Origin: Rhynchonema sp. JSB1_4
Taxonomy: Eukaryota; Nematoda; Chromadorea; Monhysterida; Xyalidae
NCBI GenBank assembly: GCA_030248065.1
Contig: JASAMV010002590.1
Span: forward strand, 1 to 64,000
Reading direction: 5' to 3'
Length of the DNA stretch: 64,000 nucleotides
Below are positions 11,133-38,909 of this stretch, in pieces. The notes beneath the pieces were generated by a model. The model did no database searches. It was not told where the DNA came from and worked only from the letters and a program-made list of their open reading frames with translations. Position 1 is the first letter of the stretch; every line of letters starts with the position of its first letter. Both the position numbers and the translations under genes were made by a program.

Positions 11133-12409
11133 ATGGTTACAGTCGTTGCTGTTGTGCTGTTGGCGCTTTTGTTGACACCACGAGATGCAAATTGTGATAT
11201 GGATAAAATATTGGCACAGTTATTTGGCAATCAGCATTTGGGATATGGTGGTGTAAAAGTAAGTTTGCGAGAATCATGGAATTCTTTGTGAAACACGTGA
11301 GCCCAACACATATAAAACTACATCTCGAACTCAGCAAACGGTACCTTTGTTATCATGCCCATTAACAAGCAAGTGAAAGTCTTCTAGCGACGCATATAGA
11401 TATAACACTTTTCTAGCACATTTGACACAACAAAACCACACAGTAATAAAAGACCATCTTTATAACGCAGCTGGCATAATTTCAGCAATATCAACAACAA
11501 CCACAAGCATCTAGACCAAAGCGATACTTCGGCTACGGTGGTCTTTATGACGGCGGTTTCGGTGGGACCAGCTTGGGGGGATTTGGATTACCGCTGGAAT
11601 ATGCGATGCCATTTCAGACTGCATATTACACAAATAAGGTTTGTGGATCAACATCGTTTAGAGCGGTATCCAAACTGGGGATACTGTTTTTTAATGTTCA
11701 TAAAAAATAAAGTCAGATTCAGTACGATGCGATCACCAAGTTTACATGCGATTCACGTAATCAAAGCTCAATATATTCATGGCAAATAATATTTTTCACA
11801 CACTTTTTTATTAGTCAATAAAAAAGATAATTTACAAATTTCCTATCAGAAACAGCGACGACGACATTCCTCGCCATCTGAGAAACGTCGCAAGCGTCTC
11901 TACCCGAACAACGAGAGAAAGAAAACCAAGAAAAATCACGCAAGATTGGCCCAAAATTTGGCAAAACTAAAATCGAACGACGAATATGATAATTTCGATG
12001 GGCAGGAAGACGCTCGGTCGAGAGAAAGGGCACTCGATAAAATGGAAGCGGAAAAATTGCGCAAAATCGGCATCAAATTGAACGTTGGTGTTTGGCATTG
12101 TTTTTCATGACGTTTTCCATGAAGGATGTTTCGAGGCTTATGTATACTGGAGGCACTAATTTTCACCAGCGTGATGTTGCTCCCAGCGAAGCACCAACTA
12201 ACTGCTCCATTTTTTTAATAAAAACGTTGTTTTTCACCGCCGTTTTGCCCTAGAAACGATTTCAGGACGGATCCAAACGCAGGAAACGCGAGAGCGACAG
12301 CGAAAAGCTGGATGTTGCTGGAGCGGAGAAAAAAATCAAGAAGGCCGAGAGCACGCTGAATAAAGTGAAGCCGCTGGAAGCGCCCGGCCGGGCCGTGATT
12401 CGCACTTAG
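11133..12409 (+). CDS. Secreted basic protein with Gly-Tyr-rich N-terminal part, 222 aa
   Basis: Four exons: 11133-11258, 11486-11638, 11850-12083 and 12254-12409, all in phase 0 with GT..AG introns. Residues 1-20 form a clear signal peptide (MVTVVAVVLLALLLTPRDA). A Gln-rich then Gly-Tyr-rich segment follows (FGYGGLYDGGFGG), preceded by a dibasic RPKR site. The C-terminal 130 residues are very rich in Lys and Arg (KKQRRR, EKRRKRL, RKKTKK) with many acidic residues between. Known families with such a layout include cuticle or matrix proteins and precursors cleaved at dibasic sites. Neither assignment can be proven here. The function is unknown, and nuclear mimicry by the basic tail cannot be excluded. 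Confidence 0.75.
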
Positions 12410-12893
12410 TTGATGACCATGTTTGACGGGATATAAGAGCGGTGTGAAAAAACAGTGGGTCGAAAACAGACATTTTTTGGAAATGAGCGCGCACTTGAAC
12501 AAACCAATGGTTTAGAGAATGACAGTCAATATCACATACAGGAGCAGCTGTTTTTCTTTGCGCACCTGTTTTTTTCCCGCTGTAGACCCAAAACTGTACA
12601 TTTGTACTTGAATCTTGTCATTATTAAAGGTGTATGAACATTATTAAAGGTGTATATTTTATTGATATACGGTCTCATTGCGCACACAAACGCATAAAGG
12701 CCTAACCATACTTCGTTCTCTTAGAGAACAAAGAACAAATTCTCGCGCGCTGATTGGCTGTTGAACATAGTGGACCAAAAAGGGCGTGGCACGGTTGGTC
12801 ATGCATAATTTTTCACTCATATATCAACGTCAGAGCACAAATTTTTTTCACGAAAATTCTCTGATTTATGATCGGACCGGAACCGAAAACATC
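12410..12893. other. Intergenic, two polyadenylation-type signals
   Basis: ATTAAA occurs at 12623 and 12643 in a short direct repeat (TTATTAAAGGTGTAT). These suit the 3' end of the upstream + strand gene. A GATTGGCTG (inverted CCAAT box) at about 12751 lies upstream of the next gene. Confidence 0.45.
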
Positions 12894-13395
12894 ATGAATC
12901 ATCACTCACAACGGCTACTCATGACAGGCTTATTGCTGCTGGTGTGTTTGATGGCTGCAGATCAAACGTGCGCTTATTATGTGGGAGCGGTTGGTTTATG
13001 CGTTTATTCTTCGATTTTCCAGCTTTTGACACAGAAAACTTCACGTTGTATGTACGTTCAAAGATCGCACGGCTTTCTTGTGAATAAAAGTGAGCCCAGA
13101 CTTACAGACCAAAAAAACTTAACTTTTGATTGCCTGGGTTTTGTTGAAGCAAAAATTGCGATTTATGACGATGATTTGGTGTGGTGTCTGTTTGCGCAGT
13201 CGTTGCGGGAAAAAAATGGACATATGGCCTCGAATAATATGCACATGATCAGAAATGCGCTGTCAATTGCAGACCAGACACCGTCCCGCTGACCACAACG
13301 TCAAGCAGGATCCGCGGGTCAAGGCATCAACCGATAGCATTCTGATGAAAGTCAAGCGTTTCCTGATTGGCGCAGGCACAGCAATGCAGGGCTGA
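12894..13395 (+). CDS. Small secreted peptide, about 72 aa
   Basis: Exon 1 is 12894-12989, exon 2 is 13273-13395. The donor is GTTGGTTT and the acceptor TCAATTGCAG; both exons are in phase 0. The N-terminus is a typical signal peptide (LLMTGLLLLVCLMAADQTCA). The mature part is about 45 residues, with a basic segment near residues 60-62 (VKRFLIGAG) that could be a processing site. An alternative exon 2 in another frame, starting at about 13194, also gives an open end, so the second exon is less certain than the first. A neuropeptide or small effector is possible. No family was recognised. Confidence 0.5.
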
Positions 13396-13903
13396 TGTTT
13401 CACGGACGATATTGATTTTGAGAATTACAGTCTGGCCTCTTTATCACAGGGTAGTGTGACATTAACTACGCACCGTATTTATAGTTACCGTGTACTGTGC
13501 ACAGCGAGTAGTCAGCACGATATGCCAAAAAACCGGATACTGATCATATCACTATAAAGAGGTTGCACTGTAAGCGATTTTGAGCCATTACGCAGGTGTT
13601 CATTATTTTCGAAACGTCAGCTGTTGTTACAAGACCAAAGACTCGACATTTTTTTTGTCAAGTGACAGTCGCACCAAAATTTATTTTAACAATACGTGAC
13701 CAGCATTATCGAACAAACCACCGATGTTATACACAAGCAGAATTTGATATTGACACGAAAATATTCGCGCTCTTGTCATATGACACTGTATGCACATGTA
13801 CACATACACTTGGAAATTAAAAAAAAACGTCTGAAAATAACGGCTTATTCTAATGTCGTGAACACAACACTAGCATTTGCCGAAGAGACAATAACATAAA
13901 TAA

Positions 13904-16900
13904 CTATTTTTCACAAACTTCGTCCAAAAACGCATTAATTTCGTCGTCAGTACGCATACCCGTAAATTGAGCCACTTGTTCGCCATCAACAAACGCGATC
14001 ACGGTGGGCACAGCCGCGACCTGCAAATACATTTATAGTAGTGGTGAAACATCATGTGACTAGTAGGGCTAGAGGTCGCGGGCACCCGACACCCGACATC
14101 TGGAAGAACCCGACATCCGACATCTGAGAACAAAAGCCGACACCCGACATCTAGTTTTTGCACAAAAAAGGCAAATTTTTGCTCATTTGCATCGTTAATG
14201 CAATTTTTGGCTCAAGCTACTGATATCAAGTTTTTCACACCAAATAAACACCAAAATGTCACATTATGCGTCTTCGGAAACATTTGGTTCGAAGTAAATT
14301 TTCTCTCAAAATTCTTTTCTGAACAAAACTGGTGTTTTGAAACATAAGTGTCGGATGTCGGGTCCCAAGAAACTCGACGACCGACATCTCTCTAACCTTA
14401 GTGACCAGCACGGTACTTTGCGTGGTTTACTGTTGTGTGAAACAACTAGCAAGCCAGTTTTTAAGACACTGCTTATTTGGAACTTTTAATCTTGCTGACA
14501 AATGTTTCGCGAGACGCATGAAAGCAGGACTGTGGAAACGTACTGTGATAAACCAGCAAGCGCGCAACTTGTATAATAGTAAATCAAATTTTTAAAACTC
14601 AAAATAATATATTTGAGTGGCAAATCTCGAAACGTCGTGTTTTTGAAAAAAAATCTTTGAACCACGTCTAATATTTCGATCTCAATCATCGAACGTGACT
14701 TGAACATACGTCCACAGCAACGCGATTTTCGACTGACCGCTTTTTGCTGCTTTATGAACAGACGGTGCACCATGTGATCGACTGCACCAGATAGCACCAG
14801 CCAAATGCCATAAGGGCTAATAGTTTTTGTCGTCAAACAAAGTCGTCGAACAAGTAATAATACGTGAGCCACAGATGAGCGCGAAAACAACACACAGTAT
14901 GTGATTTGACGACAAAAATATGACGACATTACTATAAGCCCAAATAAATGAATCCAAACCCAAGCCGACCCCATAATCCAACGCAAAATCGCACTCATCC
15001 ACATCGGCTTTGGCAAGTAGCACTTCACCGGCGCGGCTATTAACGAGCGATTCAAGACGCGGTGATAGCATTTTGCACGGGCCGCACCAACTGAAAAAAT
15101 TATGCGTTGCGCGATCGCACACAAACCATGCAGTCAGCAAAATGTTTCAAACCCGCAGCAACGTGGGTGCTCTGCTGGATTATTTTCAGATGAAAATGTT
15201 TTGTGAGAATCACAAATAGCACAGTGGTTAAGAGTGACTGAACGTGAAAATCAGGATTAATTTGATGAATTCTTATATGGTCATTGTGCGACCAATATAC
15301 GTAGGTAACGATCGTTACCTCGTGATAGAAATTCATAAAATGGCAGCGGAATTGACAACGAATTGGGAAAAATTTGATCGCCGGTGTAACAAGCAGAACA
15401 GCAGGAGGATAAAAACGTTGGCTAAAGAGCTAAGGGCGCGGCCATGCAAACGCGGGCGCGGGTCGCGGGTCAGAAAAATATTCTATGTTTTAGACCCGCT
15501 CCGCGTTTGCATGGCCGCACTTGCGGGCGCGGGTCGCGGGTCAGAAAAATATTCTATGTCCCAGACCCGCGCCCGCGTTTGCATGGCCGCACTTGCGGGC
15601 GCGGGTCGCGGGTCAGAAAAATATTCTATGTCCCAGACCCGCGCCCGCGTTTGCATGGCCGCACTTGCGGGCGCGGGTCGCGGGTCAGAAAAATATTCTA
15701 TGTCCCAGACCCGCGCCCGCGTTTGCATGGCCGCACTTGCGGGCGCGGGTCGCGGGTCACTCGAAACATTTCTTTGGCTGGGCTTGTAGCGCGCGAAAAC
15801 TACAGTTTTAAAGCAGACGAACTGTTTAGTCTAGTCGCCACAATAAATTCTGTTCTTTAGTGCAGTGCATTATGCCGGCTGTTGGCCAGAGAGTGATGTT
15901 TAAACATTCCCTGTTGCCTGCCACCAATATCATGAAACATTCCCACGTGCGCGTGTTCTTATTGTCTGTGTTTTGCTGTGATACGTGTCAGTTGGGCTGT
16001 GGCGGTTGGTTTGTGAGCTGGCATATTTACGTGGCTGTAGGCGATAACGTGTTGTTTAGTGAACGTCGTGTGGTTTTTGGGTTTATTATTGGGGCTTTTG
16101 GCTTTCGGGGTCATATTGCAGAAACAAAGAAATAATACACACATCACCAACGCAACAAAATTTCGAACTCTAGGGTAGGAACATCACACTGAAACTAAGT
16201 GCGAAAAATTGAAAATGTGAGCATCAAATGTCACAATAACTATAAAACCATGATTGTAGGTGGTGGCCCTGAAGAGGGCCGTTGGGTTAGGATAAGTGGA
16301 CCGAAGTCCAAGGGTTCAGCGGCTACACATTGTCGTCATCGAAGTTGCGGTTGTGCAGACGCCGATCTAACAATGCCCCCTCGGCGTCCAACAAGCGGAC
16401 GGTTGTGCAGCGGGTGGCGCTGTCAGCCAATTTCGTCATGATGGATGGATTCGGTCATCGCGCACGAACACGGGCAGACTGCGACCGTGGAAATGGGCGA
16501 CCGGCAGCTGACACACAAGCAAATGCAGCTGATTAAATAGACCACTGCGAGTGCGTGTATGCGACGTAGGCTCGACGACGTTGATTGGTTCACTTCTGCG
16601 TGCTACAACACATTCTGGTTCCCACATAGTGCACGTGCACGACCAGGCCCGTGCCACCCAAATGCAGTCAAATTAATTCACACAACCACTTACTTCATAA
16701 CTGCTTGTTGCATTCAAACAAAATCAATTAAACGAAAAGTGTTCAAGGTGCGCTTCACGAGTTTTTGTTACAATATAAAAAACAAACAATTGATTTCCTT
16801 GCGACTGGACTAAGAATAGTTCGTCTGCTTTAAAACTCTGCAGTTTTCGCGCGCTACAAGCCCAGCCAAAGAAATGTTTCGGGTGACCCGCGACCCGCGC

Positions 16901-17902
16901 CCGCAAGTGCGGCCATGCAAACGCGGGCGCGGGTCTGGGACATAGAATATTTTTCTGACCCGCGACCCGCGCCCGCAAGTGCGGCCATGCAAACGCGGAG
17001 CGGGTCTAAAACATAGAATATTTTTCTGACCCGCGACCCGCGCCCGCGTTTGCATGGCCGCGCCCTAAAGACCGACACTGCACAAAAGAACGATCTCTTT
17101 TGTTGGTTTTTTCTTGCCACGGCTTGCTAAACCACTGATTATGGTTCTCCAGCGACACGGTTCCCCTTGCCAACTCACGGTAGGTCTAAACCAGTGGATG
17201 AGAAGCGCGTTTGAACTGGATGGACATGGACAGATTTTTTCCTAGTCCGACCCTGATTGACTGCACTATGGCCTTGCCTAATCAGGGTGCGTGTCTGAGG
17301 AGCACCTTTCTCTTCATTTTGCATCAAATACGGGACTTTCACAATTTGCCAGCCGGATCAAAGTGTCCCCGAACCTTGCGTGAAACTGCACGACCACCGG
17401 CTGGTCACTGTCCAGGACGCGTTCCTTGAAATCATCATAATCCTGAACGTGAAAGGCGATCTCGTGATTCGGCGCAGAACTGAACGCGCGGCCGCTTGAA
17501 CACGGGCCGAGATGTGAATTGGACGCGCAAGCGGGAATGGATTTGGATGGAGATCTGCAAAGATCGGGCGGCTATAAAACGAATTTACTCTGAAATCAGA
17601 ATATTAGTGTCGCGCGTATCAGCATTAATCTTATATAGTGCACACCCTGTTTTGAGACACAGACACATTTGTATCGATTTTTATTTTGGAAACATCAAAA
17701 TTACCACAATTAAAACACTCAATATGGTGAACATTCGTTACGGTGACAGAAAATGCACCAAACGAAAGTCATTTTGAACTCACAATTTTTGACAAGCACC
17801 AATATCCAACGTTGTTGTCGTGGTTTTGTACAAGGAGCGTCCCCCGGTCGACAACACAGCGGGGCGACCAGCGCCGAAAAGACGACAGTATACGCGAAAC
17901 AT
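13904..17902 (-). CDS. TXN2: Mitochondrial thioredoxin
   Basis: Four exons: 17902-17832, 17554-17375, 15090-14970 and 14020-13904, giving 162 residues; human TXN2 has 166. Residues 1-55 are basic and hydroxylated (MFRVYCRLFGAGRP), as in a mitochondrial import signal. The thioredoxin fold follows, with VVVQFHAS, the redox pair WCGPC at 85-89 and the cis-proline segment AAVPT near 129. The exon 2 to 4 junctions are secure by phase and similarity; the exon 1 junction (donor GTACAA) is inferred from phase. The protein reduces disulfides in the mitochondrial matrix together with thioredoxin reductase 2. Intron 2 (2.3 kb) holds two inverted 72-bp repeat arrays, and intron 3 holds two transposons. 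The start codon lies inside the palindrome GAAACATCATGTTTC. Confidence 0.9.
14064..14400. mobile_element. hAT-type MITE, TAGGG family (copy 1)
   Basis: The ends are TAGGGCTAGAGGTCG and the mirrored CTCTAACCTTA. The flanks GTGACTAG (14056-14063) and GTGACCAG (14401-14408) are an 8-bp target duplication with one change. The interior has ACCCGACATCTG-type repeats. It sits in intron 3 of TXN2. A second copy is at 55084-56236. Confidence 0.88.
14813..14942. mobile_element. Palindromic MITE, GTCGTCAAA family (copy 1)
   Basis: About 130 bp running from GGGCTAATAG to CTATAAGCCC, with internal TTGTCGTCAAAC and TTTGACGACA mirrored and a conserved ATGAGCGCGA centre. Related copies lie at about 46556-46668 (cathepsin D intron 1) and 49265-49389 (LRP5/6 intron). 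All three are in introns. Confidence 0.75.
15146..15300. mobile_element. Dispersed intronic repeat (copy 1)
   Basis: A block of about 155 bp is repeated in inverse orientation at 42113-42276 in cathepsin D intron 7. It starts at ACCCGCAGCAACGTGGG and ends in ATGGTCATTGTGCGACC. A fragment of its end recurs at 49989-50021. It shows that one repeat has spread among introns of unrelated genes. Confidence 0.8.
15433..15768. repeat. 72-bp GC-rich tandem array (array 1)
   Basis: Four to five units with a period of 72 bp (GGCCGC at 15513, 15585, 15657 and 15729). Each unit combines GCGGGCGCGGGTCGCGGGTC with AAAATATTCTATG. Because 72 is divisible by three, long frames stay open in several directions; these are repeat artefacts, not genes. 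An inverted array lies at 16880-17070. Both are inside TXN2 intron 2. Confidence 0.92.
16820..17080. repeat. 72-bp GC-rich array, inverted (array 2)
   Basis: Two to three units, reverse complement of 15433-15768. The flanks are shared too: the AGCAGACGAACTGTTTAGTC region near 15820 matches 16805-16830. The whole thing is an inverted duplication with a spacer of about 960 bp. Confidence 0.9.
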
Positions 17903-19071
17903 GATGTTTCAAGATCAAGACACTAGAACGAATTTGACAAATTATTTTGTTGTGCTTTGATTATCTTCTTTGAGACATAAGCAAATAGCCCCGCCTTTTT
18001 GGAGCGCAAGCAGGTTTCAGACTTGAAACTGAACAGAATTTGCCACAGATCAGAAACACCACGTGATTCAAAATTCGCACTTCACAGATTTTATTCGCTC
18101 AATAAATCAAGATTCGACCGTAACTATAATTCTGCGAAGACTTTTGAATAAATCAATCAAAAAAATTCAAAGCGGACGGGCACAGCTTATTTGAAAAAAA
18201 ATTACAACCAAGATCCGGTTCGTTTGACTGCAGGAAGCAGACATGCTGCACAGTAAAATTTTGTGGATAAATTTTGCATCAGCTGTAAGTTTCGAAGAAC
18301 CGAATAAACAAACTCTAAAGCATTCCATTAAGCCCGGAATCATCAAACTGAGTAACACTCAGAATGTAAAAGTATATAGCAACGTGCGTTTCTCGCGGGT
18401 TTCCAGAACCGGGCTGACAAAAATGTTGAGAATTGGGTAACTACCGATCAGTAAATAATGCCTGTGTATGATAGCAAACTAATATGAAAACTCATTTGAC
18501 CCCAGGTCAGCTGTTAGCTGTTATGTACATACAACAACAACCTATACCGACTAGGACAAGTTCGCATTTCAAGCGGGAAGGCCACGACAAAAAAACCACA
18601 AACATAAAACTGACCAATAAAGTAGCAGCGCAAAAATGAGCGTATTACCAAGTTTGACTGAAGAATACTGGCTACATAAGCAACAAACCCACTAGTAGAT
18701 TTTTGATTTTGCAAACAAACACCAGTTTTGGTTCTAATTGGCCCACAAAGCAGGGCATTTACAAAAGTTCAGATTTGAATAATTTCAGGTGAGAGACAAT
18801 CTCTGTATTAGCAAGGCAATTTCACACATCCAACCAATATTAAAATGGGCGATAGAGATAGAGAGAGAGAGCCACATAACAAAATTCTTGTCATGCAAAT
18901 ACAGCAATATTGTACCTTGTCATCAACATCGTAAAAATTTGAAATCTGGGCCTGCAAAAGGGCATAAAGCGGGCAAAAAGCAGAAAAACAAGAACGAAAC
19001 GAAAAAAGAACGTGCATCACAGATGATTTTTTTTTCGAAATTCGACAATAGCAAAAAAATGCACACATCAA
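17903..19071. other. Intergenic between TXN2 and PCYT2
   Basis: No gene was seen. It contains a short GAGA tract near 18856-18872 and AT-rich sequence. It should include the TXN2 promoter (left part) and the 3' end of PCYT2 (right part), but no clear core promoter element was recognised. Confidence 0.5.
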
Positions 19072-26988
<7,917 letters not shown>

Positions 26989-27503
26989 TTTACGACCACT
27001 TGAGGCAAAAATATATTGAAGTTTTGATTTTCGTACAAAAAAAACCATCAAAAATCGATCGATAACGCGTGTCACACGCGAGCTGTGTCTTGTGTGGCAA
27101 CAGACGCTTAGCTAATTCAAATAACAAAGTTCTCCAGGAATGCACATTGACAAGTTTATTCACAGTCAAAAACAATAAAGTCAACAATCTATACATATTG
27201 TATACTCTGACAATACCTTTGGGAGAAACGTTTCATTCGCGTTGCCTAATTCGTAAAGCGCATTATGCGTGTGTTAGCTGCAGCGGTCACGTGACAACCA
27301 TTCACTCAACACATATGTAAGTCCAGCGTAGTAATTTGCGAAATGCTGCGGAACTCAGCTGGCTGCGACAGTTGCGTGCGCTTCACGGATCAGGCAACGC
27401 GTTTGCAAGTTCCACCCCAAAAGAATTGTTAGAGTATACCAGTTGGGTAACAATACATCAAACCACATCACAGCCTCAGCAGCAGGTCACCTCAGTGCGC
27501 TTG
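26989..27503. other. Intergenic between PCYT2 and DHX35
   Basis: 515 bp containing the PCYT2 upstream region and the DHX35 3' end. Nothing else was recognised. Confidence 0.5.
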
Positions 27504-35796
<8,293 letters not shown>

Positions 35797-36014
35797 CTGA
35801 AAAGCAGAAATATTGAGAAAAATTTCTGGACAATAAAGTTGTTGAGATATGATTATTGCTTCACCGTATTATCAACGGATATACACGGGGATCAAAATTA
35901 AGCGCAACGTCAGTGAGAGTCTTTATCGCATGCTTGTTAATTTCCATATTGATATTCAACGAATAACAGCATATAACAAAGAATTCAACTTAAATTTCCA
36001 AATCACATTCAGAT
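35797..36014. promoter_or_regulatory. Short spacer between SPOUT1 stop and DHX35 start
   Basis: Only 218 bp separate the two - strand genes. The DHX35 end of the spacer reads GCTTTTCAG directly before the ATG, a strong 3' splice-site sequence. This fits either an intron in the DHX35 5' UTR or trans-splicing of a leader onto the downstream gene of a polycistron. Confidence 0.55.
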
Positions 36015-38909
36015 TCAGCACGTGAACAACGGCTGCAGTGCAGTCAAGGAAATGAGAATAGCTTCCTGCAAAATTAAAAAAATATTATACATATATATAT
36101 ACTCAGCAAACCAAAAAAATCCAAAAACCGGCCATGAAATTAAAAAACAACCAGTTCTACCTCAGTTCTGATCGTCCTACTGCCCTGGTTCGGGCACGTA
36201 TTCACATAATAGTCGAACAACGGCGCTGGGTCTGTGCCGCTGATGTCTTGGTCTGCATCAACGGCCGATTCCAGCCCCTGCACACCACCGAATACGATTA
36301 GAATGTGCCTGAATTGACAAGGGTGGTGAACGAAACAGAAATATTTGATGTGATTTCTTCAAAATAACAGTGAATCGGGCGGGACAACCTCGGGAAATAC
36401 TGATGACCGGAGTTTTTCGAAACGATTCTGTGGCCCACTGGCCAAAAGCCTGTAACTAATTTTGATAATTGGGGTTCCAGGGCAAAACGGGCCATTTTGA
36501 CAGCGTTTACTATTGCGCCATTCAATGGGCACGAATGTCGAGAACTAACGGGAACAGAAATGCCAAAAAAATAAAAAAATTCAACTCACTTCGCATCAGC
36601 AAACGCATTTTTGTCCAGCTTTGTAATCGGCCGTCCCTTGTCCGATGTGCCAATAGTGACGTCATAGCCCCCATCGTGCGCATAGGGACAATCGCGGAAA
36701 ACGGCCGACAAGCTCGCCGCCACACGAACATCGTAACCCCAATAGAGACCTTCGGTCAATCGGGGCTCGGTTGGCGCGACCACGTGTGCTTTCAGACGTT
36801 TGCGGGCTGAAACAATGAACATGTCCTCATGTTCATAATAGCGATTTTCAAAAAGAAAACACAATTCTTATACACAAATCAGTTGTATCAAGTTTGACCG
36901 TCACTCGAACGCCGGGCTGTAGGGCACGATTGATGACAATTTCCTGCGAAAGAAAATATGATAGAGGTCTGGACTTCAGCATTCTGGATACAAATAGGCA
37001 ATCTTTAAAAGAACACATCAAAACATAACGATAAGACCAACTTTCGACAGCCCCGCATCGGCGTAACATCGCTCTTGGTCCTCTTTGGTGGGTTTATTGA
37101 GCACGATTGCCTCTCTATATTGAGTGGATAAATCATCAGATCTCAGGTGGTGCGGACAATCAAGTGGGTTTAGTAGGCCTGTGATAAAAAAAATGTGAAG
37201 ATCAACATGAGGTGGCATCAGTGTAGTTCCTGGTCCGGCGCGGCGGTTAGTGTACCTACCCCTTTTTCCGTGCGGCGGTTAGTGTACCTCCCTGGTGGGG
37301 GGGAAGACCCAAATTCAGGAAAAAGTCACTTTTTGAGGTAGAAAATTTGACCGATTTTTTGCCCTTTTTGGAAAAAATTCTCCATAAAAAGGGTATTTTG
37401 GCGACTTTTGACAACATTGACCTAAAAATCACCCATTTTAGGGCTAAAAATGCCCATTTTAGGCCTAAAATTGCCTATTTTGGGCAAAAATTGAGGCGGT
37501 TAGTGCACCTGGCGCGGCGGTTAGTGCAGTGCTGTGGCTGGGGGGGGGGGGGGGGGTGGGGGGGTCCCCCCCCCCAATGGTACCCTACCCGCCCCGGCCT
37601 GGTACGCTACCCCCTACCCGCCCCGCTCTGGTACCCTACCCCCCTACCCGCCCCGCCCTGGTACCCTACCCGCCCCGATTTTTACCCCCAAAATGCCCAT
37701 TTTCGGTCAAAAATGCCCAAATTTCGACCGAAAACCCTAAAAAATGCAAAAAAATTTCGCGCTGCGAGCGATATATGTACTTTTTAGTACATAAAAACAG
37801 GCACGCGAAAAAACTTGTGTTGTACTCTACCCGCCCCGAAAAATCTTCCCCCCCTCCCCCAAACCGGATTTCCCCCCCCCCAAGATCCCAGGTACACTAC
37901 CCCCCTACCCGCCCCGATTTTTTCCACCTATGTACCCTACCCGCCCCGCAAAAGTAGCCACAGCACTGGGTTAGTGTACTAGTGTACCTTGGTCGCGGCG
38001 GTTAGTGTACCTTAGGGGGGGGGGACCCCCCCCTCCCCCCAGGAACTACACTGAGTGGCATAAATAATCACAAGAAATAAGAAAAAACAGACATACCGGC
38101 AAATTTCAGTTCCTTCTGCAGCGGAAACAATTGTTTGCGAAGATACTGCGGCGTTTCGAGATACTGCAGGATTCGGACAAGACCGAAATTCGAAGAGCTC
38201 GTGCTCGGTATATCACGCAGAACAGCAGGGTTCGCATAAAATGAGGCGATTTGTCTGGAACAAAATAATTATTCGATTCAGATCAGTATGATAAAAACAA
38301 AGCCTGCCTGCACACACCAACCCTCCGATACCAAGTAACTTACTCAGACGTGATTGAGGCCGATTCATCAAAGACAACGATTTCAGTCACGTTGAATATC
38401 GATGCGGCGCGAGCAACCTGCGCGGGGAAAGGGAAACAGACGGAATTTCGCAAAAGCCACCCTTCTATGTTGCTGGAAAAAAAGAGGCCAAAGACCAAAC
38501 CTGGCCGGCCAAATATGTTCTCAGTTCAGGCGATTGTGCGTTGTCCAGAATCGAGCCCGGCAAAGCCATAGTGATCGTCCGATTCTTGGTCAAGTTATTG
38601 TTATTGTTGCCAGTTGTCTTCTTGTGCTGCTCGAGGACACCTTGATCTTGTTCAGCTGAGTTCACGCAGGCGTCAAGCCGAGCTAACAGTTTCGCCTCCT
38701 TTTCCTTTCGTTTCTTTTTGTTAACTGTAAGCGTGCGTTGCTTTCATTCGCTGAGCTTTAGAAAAACTATATTTGATGAATTGACCTTGAACATTAAAAA
38801 AGCGAAACTCACACTTTCGCCAATTCGTCCTGTCCTTTGAATGCCAGTGGTGTTTGCGTTTTCGCTCAGTTTTTACGTGCATTTCGCTTTGAACTTCTTC
38901 GTTGGTCAT
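36015..38909 (-). CDS. SPOUT1: SPOUT-domain RNA methyltransferase (SPOUT1/CENP-32 type)
   Basis: Nine exons: 38909-38813, 38724-38501, 38417-38344, 38254-38097, 37178-37042, 36943-36874, 36806-36590, 36308-36161 and 36065-36015. Phases agree and give 391 residues; human SPOUT1 has 376. After a Lys and Arg-rich N-terminus come the family blocks ALPGSILDNAQSPELRTYLA, TEIVVFDE, LQYLETPQYLRK, LLNPLDCPHHLR, EGLYWGYDVR, YDVTIGTSDKG and FGGVQGLE. TCPNQGSRTIRTEEAILISL, where the SPOUT knot binds S-adenosylmethionine, ends the fold. The human protein is an rRNA methyltransferase also found at spindle poles and kinetochores. An upstream in-frame ATG at about 38954 is possible. Intron 4 is almost wholly transposon. 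Confidence 0.95.
37219..38053. mobile_element. hAT-type element hosting a nested hAT element
   Basis: Ends CAGTGTAGTTCCTGG and mirrored CCAGGAACTACACTG. 8-bp flanks GGTGGCAT and AGTGGCAT, one change. The interior repeats GGCGGTTAGTGTACC. It is interrupted by the element at 37527-37968. It accounts for 835 of the 918 bp of SPOUT1 intron 4. Confidence 0.9.
37527..37968. mobile_element. hAT-type MITE, CAGTGCTGTGGC family (copy 1)
   Basis: Ends CAGTGCTGTGGCTGG and mirrored AGCCACAGCACTG, with perfect 8-bp duplication GGTTAGTG (37519-37526, 37969-37976). The interior has G-runs and CCTACCCGCCCCG repeats. The copy at 51751-52175 is inverted relative to this one. Confidence 0.94.

Noticed and set aside
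13194..13292. Alternative last exon of the small secreted peptide
   Set aside because: Its sequence lacks a convincing composition, and the exon at 13273 has a better acceptor, but it cannot be fully excluded.
15433..15768. Evenly spaced repeats resembling a CRISPR array
   Set aside because: Whole units repeat without unique spacers, in a eukaryotic intron. It is a tandem array.
15244..15860. Long overlapping frames over the 72-bp repeats
   Set aside because: They come from a GC-rich repeat with a period divisible by three and sit in an intron in both orientations.
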